Source of the DNA: Acidimicrobiaceae bacterium
GTDB lineage: Bacteria > Actinomycetota > Acidimicrobiia > Acidimicrobiales > UBA8592
Direction: 5' to 3'
NCBI GenBank assembly: GCA_024641655.1
Contig: JAHECR010000008.1
Coordinates: forward strand, 1 to 64,000
DNA: 64,000 bases
Under the pieces are notes generated by a model. It searched no databases, had not been told where the DNA came from, and saw nothing but the letters and a program-made list of their open reading frames with translations. Positions 63,767 through 64,000 of this stretch are shown one piece after another. Within the stretch, counting starts at the first letter, position 1, and the number at the start of each line of letters is the position of its first letter. The position numbers and the translations under genes were made by a program.

Positions 63767-64000
63767 GTGCGACTTGCAGTCCTGGCCTCCGGTAGCGGCA
63801 CGATCCTCGACGCCATGCTCGAAGACGGGCTGCCCATCGACCTGGTCGTCGTTGACCGTCCCTGCGGTGCCATGGACGTGGCCGACCGCCACGACGTCGC
63901 GTTCCGGATGGTGGAGCGCCCAAGCTTCGGCCGTGACTTCGATCGCTTCGGCTACACCGAGGAGATCACCAAGGTCCTGGTGGCCGCCGATATCGACCTG
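63767..64000 (+). CDS. purN: GAR transformylase, N-terminal part (runs off window)
   Basis: The first 78 codons are in the window. The GTG start opens RLAVLASGSGTILDAML, matching the phosphate-binding loop of PurN (usual ASGSGSNLQA). Then PIDLVVVDRPCGAMDVADRH and a conserved-looking AFRMVERPSFGRDFDRFGYT. The catalytic HPS/D residues lie beyond the window edge. Transfers formyl from 10-formyl-THF to GAR. purH often follows in related genomes, but cannot be seen here. Confidence 0.85.
   Translation, partial: MRLAVLASGSGTILDAMLEDGLPIDLVVVDRPCGAMDVADRHDVAFRMVERPSFGRDFDRFGYTEEITKVLVAADIDL

Overview
The window is high-GC DNA packed with genes, typical of a free-living actinobacterium. Supporting signs are the dnaK-grpE-dnaJ-hspR heat-shock operon with a MerR-type HspR, an EtfD-type membrane Fe-S oxidoreductase, a probable LppM-type lipoprotein, an F420-type (LLM) oxidoreductase, many GTG/TTG starts, many 4-bp ATGA/GTGA gene overlaps, and repeated TAnnnT -10 boxes placed 6-7 nt before a start codon (leaderless transcripts). 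The gene set (acyl-CoA/etf chemistry, amidohydrolase, W-S-x-x-T-tailed subtilase) would fit the class Acidimicrobiia, but that is inference. No phage, insertion sequence, CRISPR array or rRNA was seen. It reads as ordinary chromosome with one tRNA gene.

Layout. 1-3457: start-truncated NamZ-like lipoprotein, PH-like protein and a TesB thioesterase remnant (all -), then a PHP phosphoesterase/ATP-grasp pair. 3492-9111: GGDEF-EAL protein, a secreted subtilase with a tryptophan pentapeptide tail, and a double VOC protein. 9240-14808: alpha/beta-hydrolase pseudoenzyme with an NTF2-like partner, a LuxR-type regulator, an amidohydrolase and an APH-fold kinase. 14948-17845: tRNA-Gly(CCC), a secreted calcium-repeat protein with a small membrane partner, tdk and dcd. 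17894-24985: NTF2-like protein, EtfD-like oxidoreductase, winged-helix regulator with a palindromic operator, ammonium transporter, and an M15-type peptidase with an altered zinc site.

25245-29031: dnaK-grpE-dnaJ-hspR, closed by an intrinsic terminator. 29096-32606: an OpuC-type osmolyte ABC transporter whose two permease genes are joined by a duplicated 29-bp stop-start cassette. 32739-34009: receiver protein plus a histidine kinase that seems to lack its phospho-acceptor His. 34301-39363: complete branched-chain amino acid or amide ABC transporter (livF-G-H-M-K). 39492-45135: purA-purD-purE-orf-purB-purC. 45209-47574: enoyl-CoA hydratase, a helical protein and a PanE-like reductase. 47691-51006: purF-purM-HAD.

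51028-57793: LppM-like lipoprotein, LLM oxidoreductase, NUDIX, an ion-channel-like protein, an EP-repeat protein and the UvrD/PcrA helicase. 57842-60463: TadG/TadE-like pseudopilin pair and a membrane-anchored protein. 60664-64000: sucC-sucD with a strong terminator, two paralogous 4-TM proteins, and the start of purN. The purine genes cover most of the route from PRPP to AMP (F, N, M, E, C, B, D, A), but purL/Q/S, purK and purH are not in view.

The most unusual material is a set of enzymes that have lost textbook catalytic residues (hydrolase at 9240, M15 peptidase at 23876, kinase at 33263), the self-perpetuating 29-bp coupling cassette at 30891, the subtilase tail, the EtfD fusion and the Arg-rich protein inside the purine operon. 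Nothing here clearly amounts to a wholly new multi-gene system. All homology statements are by eye; no search was run.
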